In this document: one piece after another, positions 1 through 5,486 of the stretch
Numbering within the stretch: the first letter of the stretch is position 1
How the letters are laid out: every line of letters starts with the position of its first letter
Assembly: GCA_043736395.1 (NCBI GenBank)
Contig: JAYTCQ010000338.1
Coordinates: forward strand, 1-5,607
Direction: 5' to 3'
Length of the DNA: 5,607 bases
Source: JAFDVL01 sp043736395
GTDB taxonomy: Bacteria > Acidobacteriota > Blastocatellia > RBC074
Notes under the pieces: model-generated
Databases searched by the model: none
Told to the model about the DNA's origin: nothing
Seen by the model: the letters and a program-made list of their open reading frames with translations, nothing else
Made by a program: the position numbers and the translations under genes

Positions 1-80
1 GGCGACACCGCCTGTCCTCTTATCTTAGAAAATACTTTTGTTGTGAAAAGGGGACAGGCGGTGTCGCCTATCCTACCTAC
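1..80. repeat. REPIN-like palindromic element, truncated by the window edge
   Basis: Arms 1-17 (ggcgacaccgcctgtcc) and 52-68 are perfect 17-bp reverse complements separated by 34 bp of AT-richer sequence. Each arm contains a smaller palindrome (GGCG-ACAC-CGCC on the left, GGCG-GTGT-CGCC on the right). To the right of the palindrome, the sequence runs through two CTAC motifs (73-76 and 77-80), which read GTAG on the minus strand. The other elements in this window also start with GTAG, so the mirror-image left end probably lies just outside the window. The small open frame across this element (43-231, plus strand) is not a credible gene. Read from the minus strand, the element follows directly on the stop codon of the gene relic at 77-187. 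Assignment to the REP/REPIN class is inferred from architecture. Confidence 0.75.
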
Positions 81-187
81 AATACACTCAAAAAATTCAC
101 CAAATCAACCTTCTCCATTTCACTCAATTTCATATCAAATCTGCGATCATAAAAATCTACCAGCTCGCGTAAATTCTTCGCGGAGCC
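77..187 (-). pseudogene. Relic: duplicated 3' end of the di-heme peroxidase-like gene
   Basis: Read on the minus strand this segment encodes the same 36 C-terminal residues (from GSAKNL to FLSVL) plus a stop as the intact gene at 262-1806, where they are residues 479-514. The matching segment there is 262-372, a constant offset of 185 bp. The copies differ at 77, 83, 125, 158, 170 and 173. All six are third codon positions and none changes a residue; the stop is TAG here and TAA in the intact gene. Similarity ends abruptly at 188, beside the palindromic element at 195-254. The reading frame upstream soon meets a stop (TGA at 203-205, minus strand), and there is no start codon or heme motif. 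This is most simply the remaining tail of a tandem paralogue whose body was deleted. A copied 3' fragment or partial gene conversion are alternatives. It is not expected to make a functional protein. Confidence 0.88.
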
Positions 188-194
188 AAAAGCA

Positions 195-254
195 TGTAGC
201 CTTCAGGCGGAATGGTGTGCTCCACAAGTAATTCCGGCTGAAGCCGGGGCTACA
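195..254. repeat. REPIN-like GTAG/CTAC palindromic element
   Basis: The left end reads TGTAGCC-TTCAGGCGGAAT (195-213). The right end (231-254) is its imperfect reverse complement, ending GGGGCTACA. Relative to the right arm, the left arm lacks five bases (CCGGC) and has one further mismatch. The right arm contains a tight hairpin, CCGGCT-GA-AGCCGG (234-247). The sequence is of the same family as the element at 4915-4996 (shared CTTCAGGCGGA core). It begins 7 bp beyond the gene relic and ends 7 bp before the stop codon of the peroxidase-like gene, so on the minus strand it sits immediately downstream of that gene. It could act as a transcript-end structure there, but it has no U-tract of the kind seen in intrinsic terminators. 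Confidence 0.75.
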
Positions 255-261
255 AACATAA

Positions 262-1806
262 TTACAACACACTCAAAAAATTCACCAAATCAACCTTCTC
301 CATTTCACTTAATTTCATATCAAATCTGCGATCATAAAAATCCACCAGCTCGCGCAAGTTCTTCGCGGAGCCATTGGAAAAATACGGCGCGCGCGCAGAT
401 AGTCCGCGAAATTGTCCCATTACGATGGAGCCGATGTCAGAGCATTTTCCTGTAATCAGAGCTCGTCCGGGGTCATTCGTGTAAATCACGCGACCAAGAT
501 ACGGGTGCGGCGAGGCGGATTTTTCGCAGGTACATTTGAAGACCGGAAGCTCTGCCTTATCACTGAAAACAGCGGGTTCTGTCCACGTTGGATAATTGGT
601 CGTGCCGACGTCAACCCATCCCGGCGCGAGGTCTTGTCCGGTCATTTGTGTGTTATGACAGGTCGTACAACTCCGCTTCACCGGATTGCCGAGGCCAATC
701 GTATTAATATGGGTCACGTCACGAATCCAAAATTGCCGGAACATAAAAACGTCGTTGCCGCGTGCGACCGAAGCGCGAAATTCTTTTTGTGTATTGCTTA
801 AATCTTTCGGCATCGCTTCCGGTTTTTTCCAGGAATCGAATAATCGAAAAACCGGATCACGATTATTGTTCGCGAGGACGTGCGTTTTTCCATTCGCCAT
901 CGCTTGTGTGCCGAGTCCGATTGGCCCGCCGGATTCAACTAAATTTCCGCCCCATTTATCAAAGCTTTGCGCAACGTACACCTGATTTTCAAAGGCGACG
1001 ATTTTGTCGAATTCTTCTTTTGATAAGGCTCCCTGTCGTCCTTCCTGATGTTCTTTGTAGGCTGCGAAGGCCTGTTGCCGCAACGTCAAATGTCGTGCGT
1101 CAGCCATCATATTCATACTGGCAGGCTTGCCCGTTTCAGGATCAATCGCCATCAGCGTGCCGGTCTTGATATTGAACGTATCATCCGGCGTCATGACGTA
1201 TTTCATATTCGCCAGCGGACGTGGGCGACGAAAAACGGAGACAGTTGGATTCACACCTTTCAAGCCATAAGTGTCATCAAGGTTCACGCCCGTCGGGTCG
1301 CGGACAACTTCAATCGTGAATTCAGGTTTCGCTTTTGCCGGTGGCCATTGCAGGCCAATGCGGAACAGTCCGCGATTTAAAAGCAGGGAATGTGAACTCT
1401 CCAAGCCCTGCGGTAACTTTGGATTATTCGAACCGTCTACCGCCGCAAAAATCGGGTCTTCGCCTTTGGTTACGCGCCATCGTTCGCGTAGCGCTTCTAC
1501 AGAAACGCTCATACCGCTGGCTGGTTGATGACAGGTAACGCAGCCGCGCGGATTCAGTCCGAGCGGTTCAAAGAAGGGATGTCCCTTCATCTCAATCGCG
1601 CCCACAGCATTCAATACGCCGACTTTCCCGTTGGAATTTTCAAAATTCATTTCCGCCAGAAGCGTTCCGCCTTGTCCGGCTTCAATCCAGAATTTACTAA
1701 AAACGGGCGGAGCATTTTGAAACCCGACTGCGTTGGTGAGCAATGCGATGGACAGCGCAAAGCTGACAATCGCGATTCGTAATTTATTTCTTTGCATTCG
1801 CTTCAT
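262..1806 (-). CDS. Exported di-heme cytochrome c peroxidase-like protein (CCP/MauG superfamily)
   Basis: This 514-residue protein has a typical signal peptide: basic MKRMQRNKLR, then a hydrophobic stretch at about 11-28. It has two covalent heme c motifs, CVTCH at 89-93 and CTTCH at 380-384. The C-terminal part has the family block around residues 444-491 (NDPGRALITGK, ARAPYFSNGS, LVDFYDRR), as in bacterial di-heme peroxidases and MauG-like proteins. Known members reduce peroxide or oxidise protein or small substrates in the periplasm, with electrons passing between the two hemes; the actual substrate here is unknown. The position usually held by His in the PYFHDGS motif is Ser (S477). An extra Cys pair, C425 and C427, and C455 lie in the C-terminal domain. 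The start follows 3 bp after the stop of the membrane protein gene and has no clear Shine-Dalgarno, suggesting translational coupling. A later ATG at codon 4 is also possible. The 3' 111 bp are duplicated at 77-187. Confidence 0.9.
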   Translation of the reverse strand: MKRMQRNKLRIAIVSFALSIALLTNAVGFQNAPPVFSKFWIEAGQGGTLLAEMNFENSNGKVGVLNAVGAIEMKGHPFFEPLGLNPRGCVTCHQPASGMSVSVEALRERWRVTKGEDPIFAAVDGSNNPKLPQGLESSHSLLLNRGLFRIGLQWPPAKAKPEFTIEVVRDPTGVNLDDTYGLKGVNPTVSVFRRPRPLANMKYVMTPDDTFNIKTGTLMAIDPETGKPASMNMMADARHLTLRQQAFAAYKEHQEGRQGALSKEEFDKIVAFENQVYVAQSFDKWGGNLVESGGPIGLGTQAMANGKTHVLANNNRDPVFRLFDSWKKPEAMPKDLSNTQKEFRASVARGNDVFMFRQFWIRDVTHINTIGLGNPVKRSCTTCHNTQMTGQDLAPGWVDVGTTNYPTWTEPAVFSDKAELPVFKCTCEKSASPHPYLGRVIYTNDPGRALITGKCSDIGSIVMGQFRGLSARAPYFSNGSAKNLRELVDFYDRRFDMKLSEMEKVDLVNFLSVL

Positions 1807-1809
1807 TTA

Positions 1810-2163
1810 TTATTTTGACTTTAATGCGAATTGCGTCCAGCTCGCGCCTGCCGCGTCAATCAACGCTAATGGCAGAGCCGCGACCGGCATCTGACCGACA
1901 CCAATCAGTATCAACATGCCAAGGGCGAATCCGAATCGAGCGTACACCGAAGCTTTGATCATCGGCAAAGATTCTGAGCGAGCGGAAACGTTCTCATATA
2001 CTCCGATGACCAATACTAACAGGCCAATCGCGCGTGCCCATCCAGAAGAAAGCGGAGGTAATTTCAATATCGAAATGAGTATTTCCGGCACGGCTAAAAA
2101 TGCCAGTCCCATGACTATCGCGTAGAGGCTAAACACGAATAATGATTTGGCAGCTTGTGACAT
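1810..2163 (-). CDS. Small four-helix integral membrane protein, function unknown
   Basis: From the chosen start, MSQAAKSLF, the protein has 117 residues. It has four hydrophobic segments at about 7-27, 43-57, 76-90 and 93-107. Between them are the motif WARAIGLLVLVIGVYE and a positively flanked YARFGF segment. This resembles a widespread family of roughly 120-residue four-helix proteins of unknown role with a R-x-x-G-L-L-V-L-x-x-G second helix. I cannot assign a reaction. The frame extends upstream to an ATG at 2211, but the internal ATG at 2163 is preferred: it has a good Shine-Dalgarno (AAAGGAC) 7 bases upstream, and the extra 16 residues (MMSCNRISTTHQRTIF) are polar and atypical. Its stop is 3 bp before the start of the peroxidase-like gene, so the two form an operon. 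A link to the cytochrome's membrane environment or electron supply is only inferred. Confidence 0.82.
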   Translation of the reverse strand: MSQAAKSLFVFSLYAIVMGLAFLAVPEILISILKLPPLSSGWARAIGLLVLVIGVYENVSARSESLPMIKASVYARFGFALGMLILIGVGQMPVAALPLALIDAAGASWTQFALKSK

Positions 2164-2170
2164 GAAAATT

Positions 2171-2177
2171 GTCCTTT
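2171..2177 (-). promoter_or_regulatory. Shine-Dalgarno that decides the start of the membrane protein gene
   Basis: The minus strand reads AAAGGAC here, followed by a 7-base spacer and ATG at 2163-2161. It is the only strong ribosome binding site seen in the window, and it supports the internal start over the upstream ATG at 2211. Confidence 0.7.
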
Positions 2178-2290
2178 GATGAGTAGTTGATATTCTATTG
2201 CACGACATCACTGGAATGCTTTGTGACTTCAGAGATATAGTAATGAAAAATGTGTGATTTGTTTACTGACTGACTCGATTTGGAATAAAT

Positions 2291-2347
2291 AAATTCAGTG
2301 CGTAAGATTGAAATATATGTGCTTCCGCAATATAGTACACTGAATTT
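2291..2347. repeat. Inverted repeat in the divergent promoter region
   Basis: AAATTCAGTG (2291-2300) and its perfect reverse complement CACTGAATTT (2338-2347) are separated by 37 bp. The arms are 10 bp with no mismatch and do not extend further. Sites spaced like this between divergent genes can bind a looping or dimeric regulator, or form an RNA hairpin in a leader. There is no direct evidence for either here. Confidence 0.45.
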
Positions 2348-2361
2348 TCGAAAGCAATATG

Positions 2362-2380
2362 CAGTATAGTTCTAATACTG
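2362..2380. promoter_or_regulatory. Operator-like dyad upstream of the esterase gene
   Basis: CAGTAT-N7-ATACTG is a perfect hyphenated dyad with 6-bp arms, centred at 2371, about 30 bp before the ATG at 2402. It overlaps the candidate -10 box TATAGT (2365-2370), where a repressor would block initiation. The size and symmetry suit a helix-turn-helix dimer, but no regulator gene is present in the window. Confidence 0.35.
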
Positions 2381-2401
2381 GATGCCTCTGAGCGAACTAA
2401 A

Positions 2402-3958
2402 ATGGAGCTGAACTTGAAAGATAAATACGGATTTTCTCGATACATTTTTAGATCATTCCTCGTTTTGGGAATGGTTGTTTGTGCGGTGCAATTCGCCGTT
2501 GCGCAAAGTGAAAAATGCTCTGGCTTGGCGGCGGTTGCGTTTGGTGCGGATGTGAAAATTGATTCGGCGGTAATGGTCGCTGCAAGTGCGACAGCGCCTG
2601 AGCACTGCGACGTGCGCGGTGTGATTTTGCCCGAAGCTAAATTTGCAGTGAAGTTGCCGACAAACTGGAATCAGAGATTTTATATGGTGGGCGGAGGAGG
2701 CTACGCGGGAACGATCAGTCACGGCCCAATGAATACGGGCTTGCAGAAGGGGTACGCCACAGCTTCGACGGATACCGGACACGATTCCGCGAAAGAACCT
2801 CTGGCGACATTTGCAAATCCAACTCCGACAAATCCAAACGCAGATCGCAAGGTGAAGGATTACGCGTATCTCGCCGTTCACAATACGGCTGTCGTCGCCA
2901 AAAAAATTATCAAAACGTATTACGCGAGCGATCCGAAATATTCGTATTGGGTTGGTTGCTCAACAGGCGGACGCCAAGGCCTGATGGAAGCGCAGCGTTA
3001 TCCCGAAGATTTTGATGGTTATGTCATCGGCGCGCCGGTGCTGAAAATTTCGCACGAACAACTGCGCGGCATTTGGAATGCTCAAGCTGTTTACAGTGAA
3101 CCGGGAAAAATCGCTGTCGAAAAATTACCGTTGTTGGCTTCGGCAATTTATAAAAAATGTGATGGAGGGGACGGAGTGGCTGATGGATTGATTGCTGATC
3201 CTCGACGCTGTGGATTTGATCCCGCCATTGATTTACCGAAATGTGGAAACGATGTGGATGGCAAAGATTGCTTCACTTCGGCGCAGATTGCCGGGCTGAA
3301 AAAAGTGTATGGCGGCGTTCGAAATTCAAGCGGGAAATTAATTTATCCCGGTCAACCATTAGGTGCTGAAATTGCACCGACAGGCGGAAGAAGCGGCTGG
3401 ATGGGCAGCATCGGTGCTGAACCCGGAGGCGGACTGGCATACGGTGAAACCTTCATGCGGTTTATGACTCGACCAGCGCTCGGAGCCGATTGGAGCTATA
3501 AATTATTCAACTTCGATACTGACCCGCAGAAGATTGCGGCGATGTCGCAGATGATGGATGCGACGAATCCTGATTTGAGCAAAGTTAAAAAACGCGGCGG
3601 CAAAATTCTTCAATATCATGGTTGGGCAGATGCGCTGGTGAATGCCCAGATGTCAGTGGATTACTATGAGTCTGTCCTGAAAAAAATGGGTCAGAAGCAG
3701 ACGAAGGAATTTTATAAACTCTACATGATTCCAGGCATGTTTCATTGCGCTGGCGGAGTCGGCTGTGACAGAGCGGATTGGTTTTCGCCGGTTGTTGATT
3801 GGGTCGAGAAGGGAATTGCACCTAATGTTTTAGCGGGTTCGCGTGTTGTGCAGGGTGCAACCGTGATGACACGTCCACATTGCGCGTATCCGGAAGTGGC
3901 GAAATATAATGGCAGCGGCGACAACACAAAAGCCGAAAATTTCACCTGTGGAAAATAA
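2402..3958 (+). CDS. Secreted tannase/feruloyl esterase-family alpha/beta hydrolase
   Basis: This 518-residue protein has a signal peptide (hydrophobic segment about 17-34, likely cleavage near AVAQ/SEK at 35-36), so it acts outside the cytoplasm. The family's CS-D-HC signature is complete: nucleophile S187 in GCSTGGR, D410 in WAD, and H448 in FHC. C186 and C449 are the neighbouring residues that form the disulfide joining Ser and His. Residues 253-270 (CDGGDGVADGLIADPRRC) are the typical calcium-binding loop in the lid domain, closed by C253 and C270. Further Cys (39/69, 281/290, 494/516) could pair as in secreted members. The oxyanion region near GGGGYAGT (97-104) is also present. Family members hydrolyse gallate, ferulate or other aromatic esters, and MHETase belongs here too; substrate cannot be read from sequence. 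Length suits the family. The Shine-Dalgarno is weak, but this ATG gives a complete signal peptide. Confidence 0.92.
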   Translation: MELNLKDKYGFSRYIFRSFLVLGMVVCAVQFAVAQSEKCSGLAAVAFGADVKIDSAVMVAASATAPEHCDVRGVILPEAKFAVKLPTNWNQRFYMVGGGGYAGTISHGPMNTGLQKGYATASTDTGHDSAKEPLATFANPTPTNPNADRKVKDYAYLAVHNTAVVAKKIIKTYYASDPKYSYWVGCSTGGRQGLMEAQRYPEDFDGYVIGAPVLKISHEQLRGIWNAQAVYSEPGKIAVEKLPLLASAIYKKCDGGDGVADGLIADPRRCGFDPAIDLPKCGNDVDGKDCFTSAQIAGLKKVYGGVRNSSGKLIYPGQPLGAEIAPTGGRSGWMGSIGAEPGGGLAYGETFMRFMTRPALGADWSYKLFNFDTDPQKIAAMSQMMDATNPDLSKVKKRGGKILQYHGWADALVNAQMSVDYYESVLKKMGQKQTKEFYKLYMIPGMFHCAGGVGCDRADWFSPVVDWVEKGIAPNVLAGSRVVQGATVMTRPHCAYPEVAKYNGSGDNTKAENFTCGK

Positions 3959-3962
3959 TAAA

Positions 3963-4031
3963 TGTAGGGCAGGTTTTTAACCTGCCCGATCTTCATGAGC
4001 ATAGACGGGCAGGTTAAGTACCTACCCTACA
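3963..4031. repeat. REPIN-like GTAG/CTAC element with nested hairpins
   Basis: The 26-bp outer arms 3963-3988 and 4006-4031 are reverse complements at 23 of 26 positions and are separated by 17 bp. The ends are TGTAGGG and CCCTACA. The left arm is itself a strong hairpin: GGGCAGGTT (3967-3975), a TTT loop, AACCTGCCC (3979-3987). The right arm repeats GGGCAGGTT (4007-4015) followed by a degenerate partner ACCTACCC (4020-4027). The element starts 4 bp after the esterase stop codon and ends 8 bp before the ATG at 4040. The hairpin is not followed by a U-run, so a classical intrinsic terminator is not supported, though an effect on transcript end, stability or readthrough is possible. Confidence 0.8.
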
Positions 4032-4039
4032 ATTTCAAG

Positions 4040-4918
4040 ATGAATGACAATCTGAAAATTGGATTTGTTGGATTTGGCGAAGCAGGCTTTCACCTTGCGA
4101 AAGGCTTGTGTAGTGCAGGTGTTGCGCAGATTTGTGCTTTTGACATTCAGGCAAAGAGCAGCGAAAAAATTCAGCAACGCGCAGCCGAAAGTGAAGTAGA
4201 CTTACTGGAAACGAATCAACAGCTCGTCGAAAATGCGAAGGTGATTTTTTCCACGGTCACGGCGAATCAAGCTCTTCAAGCAGCTGAACAAAACGCGCCG
4301 TACCTCACGTCGCAGCACATCTACGCCGATCTGAATTCGATTTCTCCATCGCTCAAAAAATCCATTGCTGCATTGATCGAAACACGCGGCGCGCGTTTTG
4401 TTGAGATTGCCATAATGTCTCCGGTACCTCCACACGGACATCGCGTCCCGATGTTTTTAGGTGGAAAATTTGCTCCTGAGTTCGTGAATTTGCTTTCACC
4501 CTTTGGAATGAATTTAGAAATTATTTCAGAAGAAATTGGCGCGGCTTCGGCAACGAAAATGTGCCGCAGCATTATCGTCAAAGGGATGGAAGCTTTGTTG
4601 TTGGAATGCGTGTTAGGTGCTGTGCCGTACGGTGTAGATGAACGCGTGTTCGCTACACTAGAAGAAACGATGCCGGGGATGAACTGGAAAAAAATGGCAG
4701 GCTATATGGTCGGTCGCGTGATAGAACACGGCGAGCGTCGCGCCAGAGAATTAGAAGAAGTTGCCGTGACCCTCCGCGAGATTGGTGTTGAGCCGATGAT
4801 GACGGAAGCAATTGTGAAACGGCAGGATTGGGGCGCGAGTTTGAAACTATTAGAAGAATTTGGCGGTAAGCCGCCAGCCGATTATCGCGCCGTAGTGGAA
4901 GCGATCCATCGTTTGTAG
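4040..4918 (+). CDS. NAD(P)-dependent dehydrogenase, 6-phosphogluconate dehydrogenase-like N-domain with DUF1932 C-domain
   Basis: This 292-residue cytoplasmic protein opens with a Rossmann dinucleotide-binding motif, IGFVGFGEAG (7-16; GxGxxG at 11-16). The segment ADLNSISP (96-103) corresponds to the substrate-loop motif of beta-hydroxyacid dehydrogenases. GAASATKMCRS (167-177) aligns with their catalytic helix, placing K173 as the catalytic lysine; the usual Asn four residues later is Ser177, as I recall for DUF1932 proteins. The all-helical C-terminal domain runs from about 178 to 270. The family oxidises or reduces hydroxy acids with NAD(P); substrate unknown. The frame is open back to an ATG at 3995, but that start lies inside the palindromic element. 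ATG 4040 puts the Rossmann strand at the expected place. No Shine-Dalgarno is visible. The stop TAG (4916-4918) lies in the GTAG head of the next element. Likely co-transcribed with its neighbours. Confidence 0.87.
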   Translation: MNDNLKIGFVGFGEAGFHLAKGLCSAGVAQICAFDIQAKSSEKIQQRAAESEVDLLETNQQLVENAKVIFSTVTANQALQAAEQNAPYLTSQHIYADLNSISPSLKKSIAALIETRGARFVEIAIMSPVPPHGHRVPMFLGGKFAPEFVNLLSPFGMNLEIISEEIGAASATKMCRSIIVKGMEALLLECVLGAVPYGVDERVFATLEETMPGMNWKKMAGYMVGRVIEHGERRARELEEVAVTLREIGVEPMMTEAIVKRQDWGASLKLLEEFGGKPPADYRAVVEAIHRL

Positions 4919-4996
4919 TCCCGCCTTCAGGCGGAAACTTTAATTAGAAACGAAATTGTCTGGTGCCCAATACTTTCCACCTGAAGACGGGACTAC
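4915..4996. repeat. REPIN-like GTAG/CTAC element overlapping a stop codon
   Basis: Arms 4915-4935 (GTAGTCCCG...GGCGGA) and 4976-4996 are reverse complements at 19 of 21 positions, with 40 bp between them. The left arm holds the hairpin CCGCC-TTCA-GGCGG (4921-4934). In the right arm the equivalent is weakened by two changes (CCACCTGAAGACGG). The core matches that of the element at 195-254. The GTAG head supplies the TAG stop of the dehydrogenase gene, and the element fills most of the 97-bp gap before the DUF3237 gene. It could modulate expression of the downstream gene. Confidence 0.78.
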
Positions 4997-5015
4997 GAAC
5001 GATGAACTATTTTTT

Positions 5016-5486
5016 ATGGAACTAAAACCACCTACTCCGCGCCTTGAACCGTTGTGCCATGTAGCCGTGACAATCGGAGCGCCGCAAATGTTAGGCGCTG
5101 TATTAACAGGCGAACGCCGCATTATCCCTATCACCGGAGGACGCTTTGAAGGCGCGAAGATGCGCGGCGAAATTCTTTCCGGTGGAGCCGATTGGCAAAT
5201 CGTCGCTGCTGATGGAACTGCAATTTTAGAAGCGCGGTACACGCTCCGCACGGACGATGGAGCGTTAATTTACGTGCGCAATAATGGTTTTCGTCATGGA
5301 CCTCCTGAAGTGCTGGCGGCGATTGCGCGCGGCGAACAAGTTGATCCGATTAAATATTATTTTCGCGCTACGCCGACGTTTGAAACCGGCGATAAAAAAT
5401 ACGCCTGGCTCAATCGCATCATTTGTGTGTGTTCAGGAGTGCGTACGAAAAAAGAAGTGTTGCTTGATTTTTACGAAGTAAAATAA
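5016..5486 (+). CDS. DUF3237 (UPF0311-like) family protein, function unknown
   Basis: This 156-residue protein is close to the usual length for DUF3237. Family hallmarks are visible: RIIPITGGRFEG (35-46), MRGEILSGGADWQ (49-61), EARYTLRTDDGALIYVRNNG (72-91), GFRHGPPEV (91-99), YYFRATPTFETG (114-125) and the closing YAWLNRIICVCSG (129-141). The family is predicted to form a beta-barrel and has no established reaction; the conserved Trp, Arg and Asp residues suggest ligand binding. There is no signal peptide, so it is cytoplasmic. The frame is open upstream to a TTG at 4956, but that extension would translate the palindromic element and lacks family similarity, so ATG 5016 is preferred. No clear Shine-Dalgarno precedes it. 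Lying in the same direction after the esterase and dehydrogenase, it may serve the same catabolic route, which is an inference from context only. Confidence 0.88.
   Translation: MELKPPTPRLEPLCHVAVTIGAPQMLGAVLTGERRIIPITGGRFEGAKMRGEILSGGADWQIVAADGTAILEARYTLRTDDGALIYVRNNGFRHGPPEVLAAIARGEQVDPIKYYFRATPTFETGDKKYAWLNRIICVCSGVRTKKEVLLDFYEVK

Larger units (their letters stand above)
2164..2401. promoter_or_regulatory. Divergent intergenic region with the promoters of both operons
   Basis: This 238-bp AT-rich stretch separates the start codons of the minus-strand membrane protein/peroxidase pair and the plus-strand esterase gene, so it must hold at least one promoter for each direction. No credible gene lies in it; a 60-codon minus-strand frame at 2263-2445 is low-complexity and overlaps the esterase start. 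A possible plus-strand -10 box, TATAGT (2365-2370), lies about 30 bp before the esterase start, without a good -35. I could not choose a minus-strand promoter with confidence. Two dyads within the region are listed separately. Confidence 0.6.

Noticed and set aside
43..231. Plus-strand 62-codon frame across the left repeats
   Set aside because: It translates the palindromic element and the antisense of the gene relic; no ribosome binding site or family similarity.
77..372. Two copies of a repeat as a CRISPR array or attachment sites
   Set aside because: There are only two units, each of 111 bp, coding in origin and with silent differences; there is no integrase, cas gene or regular spacer.
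412..1782. Several plus-strand frames of 67-135 codons inside the peroxidase-like gene
   Set aside because: They are antisense shadows of a well-supported gene with heme motifs and signal peptide on the minus strand.
2263..2445. Minus-strand 60-codon frame in the divergent intergenic region
   Set aside because: It overlaps the esterase start, has no domain or ribosome binding site, and its composition matches AT-rich non-coding sequence.
3967..3987. Hairpin after the esterase gene as an intrinsic terminator
   Set aside because: The stem is strong but is followed by GATCTTCATG instead of a T-run; it is better explained as part of the REPIN-like element.
3995..4039. Upstream ATG giving a 15-residue extension of the dehydrogenase
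   Set aside because: The extension is encoded by the palindromic element, and the Rossmann motif is at its normal distance from ATG 4040.
4956..5015. TTG start giving a 20-residue extension of the DUF3237 protein
   Set aside because: It would translate the right arm of the palindromic element, and the ATG start at 5016 gives the usual family length.
5002..5025. Seven-codon frame overlapping the DUF3237 start as a leader peptide
   Set aside because: It has no ribosome binding site and no regulatory codon run, and so short a frame is expected by chance.
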